DNA of 64,000 bases from contig SCHM01000003.1 of the NCBI GenBank assembly GCA_004123355.1, forward strand, positions 6,715,058-6,779,057, written 5' to 3'. Below the pieces are notes generated by a model. The model was given only the letters and a program-made list of their open reading frames with translations, did no database searches and was not told the DNA's origin. This DNA comes from Amphirosellinia nigrospora (lineage: Eukaryota > Ascomycota > Sordariomycetes > Xylariales > Xylariaceae). Below are positions 11,411-27,036 of the stretch, one piece after another. A program made the translations under genes and the position numbers. The stretch's first letter is position 1, and each line of letters begins with the position of its first letter.

Positions 11411-13068
11411 GATGAACACACGATTTTCCTCTTCAGCCTTCGATTAGACTGCCCAGGTTCATGAACATCGGTCTCTAAAGCTACTCATTAACGGTTGTCG
11501 ACAGATCCAGCTATGAGCTAGTGTAAGAAGAAGCATCCACCACCACTGGCCTAGCAGAAGAAACGAGGAAGGAAAAGGGAAGGGGGCTAAAGATTATGGC
11601 TAACGAGTGTATCGCGCCATCCGTCGAGGAAGAATGGAGTATCATACCGTCTTTTCAGACTCAACCGAGACCTCTTGGAGAATGCTAGGTCAGCGCATGA
11701 ACATGAACATGAACAAATGAAGACCCCGATTTACAAATCGAGCTATCGGTGCCCACACAGCAGTAATTTCAAAAGATCGTGCCGATGGAATGCAAGATTG
11801 CGTGTCAGGCGAACTGATGAATAGTTTTGGGAAGCTCAGTTAGACATAGACAGAATGCGACTCGGTGGCGCTGCAAACGTCCAGTCTCAGTCGGCGGCGC
11901 CTTTGTTACGAAGGATAAGCGACCGCGTCCGGCAATAGGCACGAAAAGCGTGGCTCGGAATAGATACACAGCTTGGCCAAGGCTTTACCGTTTCCGAGAA
12001 GGGTTTGGTGACATGAGTGCACTCAATAAAGTCGTACTGTAACGGGCGGCTTTGTCGAGGCTGATGGCTTGGGTGAAGGATAGCCTGAGAGTACCTACTT
12101 AAACCGACATGAAGCCCCGGGGCCTACAGTACAGTTCTCATTGAGCGCGTTGTCGCGTGGCAAGTGGCAAGTGGGTACCTGGTACTTTTTAAACTACTAG
12201 GTACCGTACCTACATGTAGGGTACTAATACCGCACCGCCACGGACAGCCAGCCACAATAATATATACATGGGTCTATCCCCACTAACTAATCATCACCTA
12301 AGGAAGGTACTGGGTAGCAAGCAACTTTGAAAGGCATGACTGATAACCTTGGAACAGCCATTAGCCCTCACTACCTGTATCTTTCAAGTTAGCATTGTGC
12401 TTTGCCCAATGTATATTTTACATTAGTAAAGGTCTAAGTGCGTCATTCAGAATTCACAATGTTATTATAATATGTATAAAAACATATGATCATAGCTCCT
12501 AATAACCTGGAAGTGCTAGTTAGGTAGGAAAGGTACCTCGGGTACCTAGGGACCTAGGTAGTATCCTTTTATAAGTGCTGCCAATATTTTATAGCAATCC
12601 TTATTAAATATTAAGAGGCACGAACCATCAAGCTACAATAAAATGAAATCCTATGTAGTAGGTAAGAAATAATAATCAACCAGAATGCTTAACCAGAACT
12701 TGATAAGCAATATGGTTGTTTAGTCCACCTAAGCTAGGTACGTGTACCTCCATAACCTAAAGATTTTATTCAACCAATCATAAAAGCCCATCTAGCTTGG
12801 TTTGTAGGTAAAGCACAGGTATCAACAGAGGCGGAGTTGGAGGGGTAGAGGGGTAATCTGGAGGGACAGACGGACAGGGGGACAGACGCAGAAGAGCCCC
12901 TCAAATTAAGGAGGTATGCTGCGGATTATTTCCCTACCTAGGTAATACCTATTCTCCCTACCACTTCATTTTACTATAAACCTAAGCCATCGTACGCTCC
13001 TTCATACTCCCAACTCAATTCCCAGAAGCCGCACTGCTACTAGAAGCTGTACTCTGTTTACAGTCAAG
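11411..13068. promoter_or_regulatory. Divergent promoter region, SUN gene and GAL10
   Basis: A 1.66-kb AT-rich interval between divergent genes. It contains clusters of GGTACCTAGGT-type palindromic motifs at about 12177-12230, 12521-12562 and 12943-12960. A frame at 11827-12042 has no recognisable domain. The 5' ends of both genes must be here; no distinct TATA box stands out. Confidence 0.45.
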
Positions 13069-14460
<1,392 letters not shown>

Positions 14461-15663
14461 AAAAGGAGAGAAGATGCAATGTCATGTCAAAATATCCACG
14501 ACCTAATCATTTAAGATGAGTATAGAGAACAAAAACTTAGAGAGAACTACCTAGGGTATAGCCACGCCGCACTCACGCAATACCTTTTAAGTGAGCATCG
14601 TTCCGGACCTCAATTCTCCAGAGACTTTTGGGGCAACCAAGCAGCTTTTGCTGTGTCTCGCATGGTTGGTTCACTTCGTTCTTGTATAATCTCTCATACG
14701 CCTCAATCAGGCTTATGTATTAGGGATTTGCACCGTATTGTAACTGACAGGTTGGGTATGTGCAATGGCACCAGTTGGTACGAGTATTGGTACGAGTACA
14801 ATACGTGGCATGCAGCTAAGCTGTAGAGGCTTGCAAGGTGTAGCCCAAAGCAGTAATTGCTTCACGGCGCTAATCCTCGAGCTGGACTGGGAGATTTAAA
14901 TTTATAATGCGCCTGGAGCATTGCCCCGGGAAAAGTCCGAACAACTGGCGAGTGCTACTGTAGCGCAGATCAGCAAATAAGTGCTTAATTATCTACAGTT
15001 AGTGCGAGCTGAGCTACAAGGCAGCAGCATTCATTCTGCAACGATCGCAGCCCCCAAACCAATCCCTCCAGAGCCTTTATATCTAAGTACCTACTATGTA
15101 CGGCCAGCTGGCACTTTATACGAGACTCATTGTCCCAATTTAGCTATCTACCCCAAACCCCAAACCATGAAACATTCTTCTTAGGTATCTCTGCTGTTAT
15201 CACGAGGCAGCTATGTACGTAGCACAAGCAAGATGTGTGACATCTATTCACAGTGTTGAGAATCAAGCCGGCACTATTATTTCGGACCCGAATCGCGCTG
15301 TGGCTGAGCACCTGGAAGCGCCTCTATGTCGAACTCATACCTTCAGATTTCATATTTCTCGCCAAGTCTAAATATAATATCATAATCATCAGCGGGCATC
15401 AATCCGAGGCCGCAAACACATCCCTGAAATTTGCCTTCGCCACGATGTAGAAAGTACCCGGAGATCAACCGCGCAACGTTAAAGAATCAACATGTACATG
15501 CAGTGTCACATCGTCCTTGTCAATTATGCTTGAACTTTAACTATCTCATACAAATCACAACACACACTTTACACTAAGAGTACACCTTCTATCAACTTGC
15601 CATCGATATTACAATAAATCCAGCCGCCTACCTAAAGCTAAGTCACATGCTCCGCATGAAACC
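14461..15663. other. Intergenic between GAL10 and the ankyrin gene
   Basis: About 1.2 kb between same-strand genes. Short frames at 14981-15184 and 15253-15450 show no domain and look random. The ankyrin gene's promoter should lie in the AT-rich final 200 bp. Nothing else is supported. Confidence 0.45.
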
Positions 15664-18600
15664 ATGGAAGCCGCTCCTCTCCAGGATGCTCAACTCAGAC
15701 GACTCCGGCAGTTGAGCGAGGAACATGGCCTTTCTCTACATCCACCTCCGCCACCAAAGCCGAAGCCAGAACACCCACCATCATATCGCACCAATGATGA
15801 TATTTCAATTGCCGAGGAGATCCTCAGGAGGCATCGGCTCGCTGAAGGTCAACATCGGTCGTTCAAAGAAGGGCTCTCCAAGACCTTCACAACGAAGAAA
15901 ACCACTTGGGAATCCAAGGACATATACGATGCTCTTGTCGCGCACGTTACAGATCGAGGTTCTCCGGGCGTCGCCGAGGTACTAGTCTCAAAGCTCAATT
16001 CGCTTGGCGGTAATCTTGTCCAAAAGAGCCGCGCTGGCATTCTTAGTAGAAGGAAAAGCTTGGATTTATCTGAAAGAAGCAAGGTCCTCCAAATCGCGGT
16101 TGAGAACAAGCAACTGGAAATGGTTGAGGTCTTGTTGCCATTTGCTGACACACTTGCTCTGAATGCGTCGTTGCCAGTGGCCATGCGTAACGGGATGGAT
16201 GAGATTGCCGAACTCTTGATCCGCTACGGCGCCTCCGCATCACAAACTGCCGATAGTCGAGATGCGTTTCAACGAGCCTGTACGGTTAGGAGACAGGCAA
16301 ATTTGATCGGTATGATTCTAGCCTCTGAGGGGCGGCCGTCAGGTTCTTGGGTCGCCCAGTCTATGGTAGAGGCAGCTAAAGCCGGCTGCCTCGAGACCGT
16401 GATACATCTGAGCCAATCAATGGCGGATGGGAATTATGAAGGGGCCTCTGCGATCAGGGCTGCAGTTGAGCTCGGGCGTCGAGACATAACACTAGCTCTG
16501 CTGCTAGGTAGCAGACCGCCACAGCAGCCAGAAATAACCGATACATTCGAACAACTTATGAGAAACCAGAATATCGACCCGCGTGAAAAATTGGCGATGG
16601 CCGAAATATTGCTTGCCGCCGGCGCAGGAGGTGTCCCGGCTGCCCAAGCTCTGGTTCACGCAAGTGCTACCCATTCTTTGGAGATGGTGCGTTTACTAGT
16701 CTCTTATGGGGCCTCGATCGATTTTGATGATGCGGTTGCCTTGAAAAGGGCTGTCTCTAAAGGCGATATAGATATTGTGAAAGCCATATTGAGTGGAACA
16801 GCCCGAATGAACCCCAAATACGCATCAGAATGTGTGAAGCTGCTCAGAAAAGACATTACTTTTGAGGATCGCCAGTTTTATCTGAGCAATTTCTTGAACA
16901 GAGGCGCAGCTGGCGCCTCTTAGACGAATCACTGATTGATTCGGTCGAAGCTGGGGATATAGAAGCGGTGAAGCTGCTCATTGCACCGTTGGTACAGGCG
17001 TATGAAATAGTTGGTGACCAAAGTGCGAAGACAACATCACAAAGTATGGCCCGCGGGGGACACGAGACTGCATCAACTGACCATAAAGGTGCACTGGCAC
17101 TCCAACTTGCGGTCAAGAAAGGAAACATGAAAATTGCAGGCCTCATTCTTACGCATAAGCCCCCTAGCCACGTTGCTCTCGCCCAAGTATATCAAAGCAC
17201 CACTCGAAACCTCCCCGGCCTGAAAGGTTCCGGCTTACCGAACTCTTCTTACAAGCAGGGTTACAAGGTGCTACCGAAGTATCCGTAGCTCTAACTTCGG
17301 TCATCCTTGAAAAGCCTCCCGACAAACCACTCGTTAGGGCATTGCTCCAGAAGGGAAATGCTGACGTTAATATTAATGAAGGATCTACAGTTGAACATGC
17401 TGCCCTACACCCCGATCCCGAAGTCCTGGAGCTCATTCTCCGGCTTGGACAACCCAGTGATGAGAGCATAGACCGAGCCTTGAGAAGTCTAGGGAAGCTC
17501 CCTGTATCTGTAATCAAGGCCAATAAACTAGAGACGCTCCTAAACCGAACTAATTCAAAGGGCGCAATTAACAGTCTCTTGATCGAAGAGGTGCAGATGT
17601 TGTTGAAAACGCCCCCATTAGAGCGAAATTTTGCTTCTCTGAAGTCACTCTTATTCAAAGGAGCCGACGTCAACGCATCAAATGGCGAGGCGCTTGGTTA
17701 TGCTGTTGCAGCGTCAAGCATGCAAATCGTGGAGATTCTGCTGACGGCTTCCCCATCGCCTATGACTCTCGCCTGGGTCATGCCGCACGCATTGCGTATT
17801 CAGGACCCAATGGATCGGTTAACTTACGCTCAAAAGATACTGGACGCTGGCATACCTCCAAGCCAAGTCAATCGAGCACTTATATTCACAATTCAAAAAT
17901 ATCCCAACGACATCCCTCTCATTAACGCCCTTCTTGCACGCGCTGATACTTCGGACGGTCTGGCTCTCATCGAGGCAATTAAAAATGAGAAACACGATAT
18001 CCTTGACTTCCTTCTCGATAAAAAAAACTTCGGGGCGAACATTCTCAACGCAGGGTTTACGGAAGCCATAAAATCTGAGAATAAGACGGTGAGGGCTATA
18101 TTGTGTGATAGCCTGCTTAAAGCCGGTGCATCGGGTGAGGTAGTATCAGACGCGCTTCTTGCGGCGGCATCAGATGGCGACTTGGAATTCGGCACGATTC
18201 TCCTCCAAAATGGCGGAAACATCGAGCATAAAGATGGTCAGGCAGTTATCGAAGCATGCAAATCTGGAGCTGTCAGTGTGTTAGAAATGCTATTGGCGGG
18301 GGACAGGAAGGTCTCCCTAAAGACCCTACAAAGGGGTTTTCAAGGAGCTACGCAGCTAAGTAACCTCAAAAAACGCGCTGAGATTTTCAGACTTCTTCTC
18401 CAAGAGGGAGTTAAAGGTGAAGTGGTTGATATTCAGCTTGTTTCGGCTGTCCGATACGGTGATGAAGGCAGAGACATAGTGAAGCTTCTACTAGAGCACG
18501 GCGCAAGTCCTGACTATAGTAGTGGCGAGGCTGTTGAAAAAGCAGTGAAAAGTGCGTCCTTAGGAAGCCTGGAACTTCTTCTCGGTATTACCGAAGTAGA

Positions 18601-21152
18601 CGAACATGCCAGTAAGAAACAGGTAAGACGAATTGCTACATTTACCGTCCAGGGGTGCTAAGTTATTAACAGAAGAACCCGTCGTCACATACGCTCGTCC
18701 GCGGCCTTGATGCATGTTGGGGCCTCAGCAGGGATACAAGGTTCACAATCGTCGATTGGCTTTTCAAGGCAGGCAAGTTGGTCCCTGCTGCGGTTAATTT
18801 AGCTCTACAGCGAGCCGTTAATGAGCCAAACCCCGATGAGAGATTAATCCGGTATCTGGTAAACCAAGGTGCATTACCTGCTGCGAACAATTGCCAGGCT
18901 CTAATTGATGCGGCTCTAACGATACCTACTTTACTGTTTAATGAATTGCTCGAGCCGCATGTGACTAGCGAAGATGCTTCGTTAGTGTTGAGCAGAGTAT
19001 TTAGTTTTGACCACTCGAGTCTATGGATTAATGAGCGAGGACTTGAGATTACCACAAGCCTTCTCAAGAAAGGAGCTAAAGGGGACGGAGTAGCGTCTTC
19101 ACTCGTCGCTGTTCTCAGGCAACACAACGCAGCTCCGCAATCCGTTACGCTGCCTTTTATTGATGTCCTATTGAAGCACGGCGCAGATATCAATTATAAC
19201 CATGGTGAAGCCCTGCAACTTGCGGTGGCTCAGGGCGACACAGAACTTCTCGCAAGATTATTTAACGAGAAGCCAACTGCTGAAACGCTTACTTTGGCGT
19301 TCCCTAGGATATTCGACGGATCTATGGCTGAGGATAAGCTTCTCGAGCTTCTCACGCTCTTCTCAGAATATCGCAACGGAGATAGTGACTTAGATCTCAT
19401 GTTTGAGCACCCAGGTTCTGACCCTGTTGTCATCCGAGCATTGTCTCAGTATCCGCGCTCGGTCAAAATCCTAGAAACCCTCTTAGACATTGGTTTCTAC
19501 TATGACCTGATGACAACCTACAGAGTCATAGACGATCTAGAAGAAATGAACCAGTCAACCTACTTATGTGGGCATTGTTACAGCCGCAGAAGAAAATCAG
19601 TACAGGAATCATTAATCTCTTGATTGAGAGAGGGTGTAGGCAAACCAATTCTTCAGCTGTTATGATTAATCTGCTAATTCTTTGAACAGCGAAAGTTAAT
19701 TTTGAAACTACTGTCTCCCATGTCACTCCACTAATGTTAGCGGTTCGGACGCGCCGTCAGGATGTGGCAAAACTGTTGTTGCTGGCTGGCGCTGAAGTCG
19801 ATGTGACAGATGCCTTGGGCAATTCACCGCTCTCCATAGCTTCAGCTATTGGCGGCGATCTAGCTGTCGCCATGATGTCGAATCTTCTTGCGGCAGGAGC
19901 CTCAAAAAACGACGGTTCTCTGCATAATGCTGCACGGGAGCTTAATATACAAGCTATGCAGGTATTAGTTGAATATGGGCATGACCCAGATTTTCCCAGC
20001 CCCTTACACGATGGACGCAGTGCACTCGCAGAGCTTTGTTTACATGCAAGTGACTCAGTTCAAATAACAACGACCAAGGAAAAGACTATGGAACGGGCCA
20101 TCGAGTTCTTGTTGCAGAGTGGTACCGATATCACCATTAAGTCAGAGTGCAAGTCGGTTCTTCTACTTGCACTGGAGTCAGCCGACGCTCTGACGACTAC
20201 TAGAGGTGTGTACATAACCTTCTCGTTCCTGGTCTATTAGCCTCCTTGTTTCGTATGCTTTATCAAGTCCTACGATGTGAAAGATGCGAGATTTGGAGAT
20301 CTCGGCTAATGTGTTTCCACGATCGCAGTCCTCTTACGCGCGGCTCTATGGAAAGATATCAACAAACCATTCAACCAATACAACGATGGAAAATACACAT
20401 ATTCGCCGACTATGTTCGTCAAACGTGTGTTATCAAGTTCAGACAAGACAGCAGAACTCCTGAAGCTACTACAATCGAATCGATGTACTGATGTCTACTA
20501 TGCGAATTCGGGACCACAGCCAGAGGACTGTGTGGGCATGCCCTCTCACATTCAGCGCGAAGAAGTAGAACGCCATGCTCGCCTCGACCGCCTTCGAAGA
20601 GACAACGAAGAGCACACCCTAGCAATACAGAGGAACAAGGAATTAGCAGCGGTGCAAGCTCAGATATGGGCTAATCAAGCCGAGATGGAGGAAGCCCGAA
20701 AGAAGCGAGCGCATAACATGGACCTCGCCGCACTGCGGGAGCGTGCCCGCGTCGAGGAAGACATTTTCAACGCAGCTCTAAGCCAACAGCGCGCAAAGCA
20801 AATTCTAGACTTGGAGCATCAAAATAGCCTTACAAAGGCCAGCGTGACGCGCGCGCGCGCCATCGGTGACGCCGAGCTCGCCGTCGAGGGCCAAAAGCAA
20901 GCGCGGCTGCTTGGATGGGAGCGCGATTTAGGGAACGAGCGGGTTGGCAATGCGAACCAGCTTAGCAGCATCCGTCTGAGAGAGCGCGAAGAGCTGGAAA
21001 AGCTCGACAAGGCGGCCGATGCGCGGTTCAAGACTCGCCTGAAGGAGCAGAAGAAACTGGTCGATAGCCAGAGCACGCTGGCTGCGAATTTGAACAGCGC
21101 CGCCCCTGGCGCTCGGCGACAGATTGGGTATATCAGTGGTGAGCTGGACTAG
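15664..21152 (+). CDS. Giant ankyrin-repeat protein with C-terminal coiled coil
   Basis: A single gene of about 1,754 aa once three introns and three indels are recognised. The N-terminus is basic and proline-rich (HPPPPPKPKPEHPPSY). Dozens of degenerate ankyrin-like helical repeats follow, for example LEMVEVLLPFAD, VKLLLEHGASPDYSSGEA, and the better-conserved VTPLMLAVRTRRQDVAKLLLLAG near the C-terminal third. The last 220 residues are a charged Glu/Arg/Lys-rich coiled coil. Introns: 18623-18672, 19636-19689 and 20206-20328, all GT-AG and in phase with conserved flanks. Single-base losses are inferred near 16920, 17212 and 19542. The total is then a multiple of three. I recognise the general class as a large fungal ankyrin protein, presumably a scaffold. 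No enzymatic domain is visible, so no specific function is claimed. Confidence 0.8.
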
Positions 21153-24140
21153 AGCTTAGGCGAGGGGATGTCGTGTGTCCTCGAAGAAGTCCATGCCTCG
21201 CCGATAGGAATGTCGGGTTAGTTTTCGGTGTCTTCGCCGGCATTGCAGGAAAGGGTGTGATTAGTTGCTATGACAATTATTATGACTACTTTGACGAATT
21301 GAAACGAAGTGAATCTCTTTTGTCAACTTTTAGCCCTGCGTAGTAAAGATATTAAAGTACTAGCACAGAGTGCTACATAGGGGCTACAATAGTTATAATC
21401 TTTTTATTTAATTTATTCAGTCTGTCTTAAGTCTACTCGTAGCACATATCCAGCAACCACGTTGCAGTTACAACAGGAATGGCTGGTTAGCTGCACACAA
21501 CGGTTTGACTGGCACCCTCTTGAGGCAAAGACATGTAGATAGAAAGGAGGGAGACTTTTCATCGAGGTAGATCACGAGGCTTGAAACTCCGAGGAAAAGG
21601 CCTACAACTGGAGTCGCCACTGAAAAAGGGGCAAATTGTAGGCCTCGAGGGTCGGCTATAAATAGATGGGGCAAAGGGCGAGGTCACATTGTAGAAAGTA
21701 ACAGCAGGTAACTACTTAAGTAGCGATACGTCTTTTAGACCCCAAGACAGTCATTAGCCAAATATGAGCCCCTATTCTAAACACTTAAGCACAAGCCGTC
21801 GTCACATGTCAGATTGTTCCTTCTCTTCACTATGTGCTCTTAATTCATGAAACTCAGCATTTCAACGAATAACTAAAACTCACAAGACTCGTACAACTCC
21901 GTACGACTTCATCAACCCTGTAGGATAGTAATCAGCAAGCTCCGTGAGAGATCCGTGTGACAACAGGCCACGGGAGATACACCTGAGGCAAAAACCTCTT
22001 CAGGGGACATACAGTATACCAATTTGACGAATTAGATAATTATGGCAAGGAGTTACTAAAATTTAGCGAACAATACTTCATTTAAGATGTTGAAATGGCC
22101 CGGGTGATCTAAGGCCATATACTTGAAGGTATCAATTTGATTTATAATTACTCATCCACTATTAGGCCTGTTCACTTAGATGATCATAGCAGTTTACAAC
22201 TAGAGTTCGTTTCAATAGAAATTTATTAGAAGAAAAAGTATTCGATGTAGTGCTAAAGACAAACTAAATATAAAAGCAAGGTGTAAAGCAAATATGATAG
22301 ACCCAGTTAGATTTACGACCTTATCTCTCGGTAAGTGTGACAATCAAGAATGATTATTTGACTTCAAATACCTGTGGGTCGACATTGGTAAGACATGAGT
22401 GAATACTTTTGTTGTCGAAGGTATTTTCAACCATTGTGTATAATTGTAGGTTGCTTGTTTGAGTCGTAGCTTCGCAAGTTATCAGAATTGTTAAATAGCA
22501 TCTCGCTGGTCTAATATGAACAGAGTGCTTACTGGTTTAACCACCTTGGGATAGTCTAGGGCCTGCTGCAACTACTACTAGGGGTAGATAAATCAATACT
22601 CAACTATGTATTCCGAGGAGACGCTACGTTGGGGTCTAGGTCTGGTGGGCTATGTACTTGTATACTAGCAAAGTCGTCCCATAATTATCTGTCCGACAGA
22701 ATGATAAGTATTCCTGGTGAAAATGCCTTAATTCATGCCTCACCTGAATGCTGCTAACCGGCATATATGATCTAATTGGCTCTGCTAAACACCAGCGAAA
22801 TATTTGCATGAATAACGAAGGCTAGCCGACAGAAGCGAAAGTCCCAGTTACAGTTTCTATGCGTCCTACTATTGGGACTTATTTGGGATTGCATTTGGTC
22901 CCGGTTTCAGCCACACGGTCAATTTTTTTGCTGCCTAATACTCAGCCTACTCCATCAGGTCCTGCAAAGATAATAAGTTCAATTAAATCAGGGTGATATA
23001 AACAGGTGGGTGGTAAGGCGGTGGGCAGTGGGAGGTCTGTTAGTTTACCCCTATTCCACTTCATTATATATGTTGCTAGGGACCATGTATACTTAGGGTA
23101 TAGACATATGTTGTTGCTTGAAGGTTTAAAGCTATCTCCGTCGACACTCTCTAACTATAGGGCCATATATGTGTAGCTAGTCTCTTTGTCCTAGTGTCAC
23201 TAGATCATTGCCCTTAGACCGGCGTACTTAAATCCTCGTCCCTGGCGTTTCCGACGTCTGTGATTATAGGCGGACAAGTCTTTACTAATTAAAAACGTCT
23301 TATTTGCGACTGCAATGCGGCTGGAGCCACCGTTCCACTCTAATGCACCCGTCGATCTTGTGCGGCTGATATCTATAATAAATGAAGGGTTGGGGACAGA
23401 GTAACAGAATGGAAAGCTGAATGAGATTAACCTTGCATTCCCTTCAGCCAGTTGTACACCTCAGATCTTGGGGGCCGTTAGCTTGTGACTCTGCCGCATC
23501 GGTCATGCGCGATAGCGACCAGCGGCAGGGGCTGAAACTCGAGAATTATATCTTGTCTTAGTAATCATCAGCTTTTACAGACGGGGTCTAAAACCTATGA
23601 TCGACTCACTCAAAGCCCAAAGGAAGGTTGAGCAATATTCGGCGGGACCGAGATTTCGCCTTATTGCTCGAGGCCTCTTCAAGCCACAGGGTAGCTTTTG
23701 CTACATCAAAGGGTTATTAATAATCTCTGCCCGTCCTCTAAGCCCGAGTACTACCCCTTTCTTTCATAGTCGAATCATGCACACGCAACATCCAAATTAT
23801 CTCTGCCTCGCAAAATAAGACAGCAGGGTCGTATTGCCACCATCATGATTTAGATCCAGTGGTAAGTCTTTGCCTATACTTCGTATCAGTGTTGTGTTAA
23901 TCATAATCATCAATTCATTACTGCCCTACACTTTGTAATAGTTGGCAATCGATCTCGAGGAAGTCTTGATCGCTATATAAACCCCTTCTCTTTTCCTTGC
24001 TTGCGTTTTCTTAACTGATGTTAGCTTGTATAGTTTACTTTCTTATTTGAGGGCCCAGCTACTTAGTATACAATCCTTTACACTTTATTCCCACTGAAAA
24101 TAAACGGCTTAGTCGTTCTATACTAATTTCGCCTCCAAAA
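21153..24140. other. Gene-poor AT-rich intergenic region
   Basis: Three kilobases without a convincing gene. The sequence has many stops in all frames. The frames at 21468-21674 and 23597-23818 carry no domain. I could not recognise a transposon end, RNA gene or long repeat here. It could hold decayed repeats that cannot be identified by eye. Confidence 0.45.
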
Positions 24141-26599
24141 ATGGCAGACTCTGCTTTTGAACCCGTCCCCAATTTTTCGACAGGCCATTATCATCATCCA
24201 AATGTTAGCCTGGCTCTCAACACTACAGGTGCTCTAGAAAACAGTGAAGAACATCTCAATTCTCCGTCAAATGCCCTAACAGAGTCCCCACATGACCCCT
24301 CGACTTTTGACCAAGAAAATTCTGTCTCTACTCCTCAACCTCCCATCCTTTTGCGGAACCGGAATCATTTGTATCCGAAAGTCAGGGGGGTATTAGCTAC
24401 CCTATGCCGCATACAGAAATTCCTTTCAGTTCAAGTAACGTGGTCGAACCAGTCACTGACGGGGATTCTGACACTATATTTTCTTCTGGAAATATCTCGC
24501 AGGCGGCAGTCCATGGTAGCTCGGCCGAGGGCCATGTTCCCAGCTCGAGACTACCACTCCAACGCTCACTTGGGACGTTAAGCTGTTTGACTATTTTCGG
24601 CGGCTCTGTTCTTACACTACTCGCTGTTTCATTCCTAATTTTCCTCTGGGCTGGCGGAGGCCCAGTTCAAGGTGGCACTGAAGCAACCCGGACATGGCGA
24701 AATATCATGCTCCATGGCTGGGCTACGCAGGCGGTTACGTTGACTTCACTCCTTATCCGCGTCATATCAGCTGCTCAGGCTGGTCTTTGTACATCCTTGG
24801 TATCAGCATTATTGCTAGAAAGACATGGCGTCCCGATCTCAAAAGTCGTCCAACTCTCCGTCACTCGAAGCGTCAATGTGGGCCCCATGGAGTTCTTATA
24901 TATGATCGCGTCGCGAAAGACCCGAAAAGTAGCTCTTAAGCAAGAGGTACTACTACTTTTCATTCTTGCGGCTACGGCTTTTGGGATCCAGTTCTCTTCG
25001 ACCATCCTTATTTCCGACTTTGGCACCACGCGCCTCGTTCGGGATTCAAATCAGACAATCATGAATGTTGCGATGTCGCCAATGAGTCTCCAAAAACCAG
25101 GACCACTGAGTACCTTTGGTGATGTTGATACCGCAACCGTTTTATTTGGTGAGGTCGACTCGCAGGCTGATCCGGCACCAAATCAGCTCGGTGTATCAGA
25201 CACTGGGCTCAAACGACGAGCGTTTTTCCGTTTGAGAAAGAGGATCGCGTAGGCCTTCAGTATTTCTCTGGACCAGCATTTTCGTTGCTGTCTAGAGCAG
25301 CATGTATCAGGCCATCTATGACCGCGAGACTGATGTTCTATGAGGGATGGCCCTTCATAGAGGGGAGCATTAACTACAACCAATCTCTAGGGAATGCCGG
25401 ACAAGAACCAACCCAAAGGTGCTACACAACCCAAACAGATACTGTTTATTGCTTACCTACAACATTTAACTGCACCCTCCCAGGAAGTTATAACACTCTG
25501 CCAAGTCCGCAGTGGACCACAGCAATATGTCACCTTCGAATTAATCAGGATACTGGCGATGATAGCATGCCTGGGTGGGATCAATACGGCAGTATCTTCA
25601 ATTTCCCTTCTGGGTCATGGCCACATTTGGTCTTTGCAACAAATATTCCAACATCGTACTGGCCACAAATTCAGCAGTCTGGACCAGTTATGCTAGACAA
25701 ACCCGCATCGTATGGTGAATGGGTCACTCACGAAATACTGGACCCAGGTAACCTTTTAAACACCACATTCTGTTTTTCAACAATATATACGACAGTATCT
25801 TCGCTTACTATGACCGGAAATATTAATCAGACAGAGCCAGGCCTCTCATGGAACACTACGGCAGGCTCGCCCGAGGTCGGCTCCATACAAACTCTCTTTG
25901 GTGCTGATCGGATACACAAAACTCCAGCCGAGAGGGGTATTCTATCCATTATAGGCGATATACAGGATCCGGCTTCCCCTCTACTTTTAATATTACCAAT
26001 ACTTCAGCACAAGCTGCTGTTGACTTCAGCGCAATTTCATTCGGCGGTGGAGCGGCCGCGGGAGTTTGGGAGAATATCGGTAATGGCAGTGTTTCTTTGT
26101 GCGATCATTGCGATATTCTCGGATTTAGTGTACCCGACGATGTTGCTGGACTCTTCCAAGGCATTATCGACTCCACAGGCCGAGCCGCCGTCGCCATCGA
26201 CACATATCTAACGATATTGTCACGCTTGTGGTACTATTACTTATTTCCGAGATTCGACGTCCCGGGCTATGTCGATGTAGCGTTTGTAGCTGAGGTTGTG
26301 TTGCCGCTCCGCTGGCGCGGGCTCACGGCGGTACTTGTGCTGATAGGGGTGAATACGATTGTCATGTTTATTATTGCCGCGATGTATGTTTGGCGCACGC
26401 GGTTCAGCCTCACCGGTAATTATTGGCATGCCGTTGCCCAACTTATCTCCAAGGACACGGTCACACTGTTCGAGAAGAGCGGCGAGATGAAGACGAAGAT
26501 GTGACGGAGCAGCTCGACCTAGAGAGTGAGGACTTTCTAGTAAAATTGAACGATCGGATCGGGATGGTCTTGTCACTGTGGTCAGAGTATAGCAAGTGA
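24141..26599 (+). CDS. Orphan multi-pass membrane protein
   Basis: Predicted integral membrane protein of about 820 aa after four single-base losses are allowed for (near 24350, 25206, 25982 and 26490). The N-terminal 140 residues are hydrophilic and Ser/Pro/Asn-rich. Three helices follow: LTIFGGSVLTLLAVSFLIFLW, a segment around TLTSLLIRVISAAQAGLC, and LLLFILAATAFGIQFSSTIL. A large, presumably extracytoplasmic domain with many N-x-S/T sites and cysteines comes next (for example PTTFNCTLPG and NTTFCFST). A last helix LTAVLVLIGVNTIVMFIIAA precedes a short cytosolic tail ending at the stop at 26599. It resembles an abundant family of unnamed membrane proteins in filamentous ascomycetes, recognised by the WRNIMLHGWATQAVTL-type segment. 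Function unknown. No intron is required. Confidence 0.7.
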
Positions 26600-27036
26600 T
26601 AAATGGTAGATACCCGCCTGAGATTTTGTAGATAGATTAGATGTTGTTCATTCCTATTACGATTCAGATAAGCAGATGTGTGTATATTGGGACTACTATC
26701 TGGAAATTAATTCAATTGATCGTTTGGACTATGATCATAAGTTCAAACGTCTTGTGAATCGTTGTATTATGCCTTACACACTGGGCGTACGTGAACCATT
26801 CGAGGCCTTTTTTTGGTTTTGCTGCGTGCTCTCTATGGAACACCATGTCTATAAGGGAATTGTCGGAGAGCATAGGGACATAGAAAATGGCGAGAGATTG
26901 TCACCAGATGTGCTTTGCCATTGCTACCTATTTTAGTGTAGTGTATTGAAAAGAGCACGCCCGTTGAACTCCTGCCTCAAGATCAAAACCCTAGGGTATG
27001 GTAGGCCCAACACGCACCTAGATACACACAGCACGT
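26600..27036. other. Convergent intergenic region
   Basis: A 437-bp gap between convergent genes. An 86-codon frame at 26676-26936 shows no domain and is likely chance. Nothing else is seen. Confidence 0.45.
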
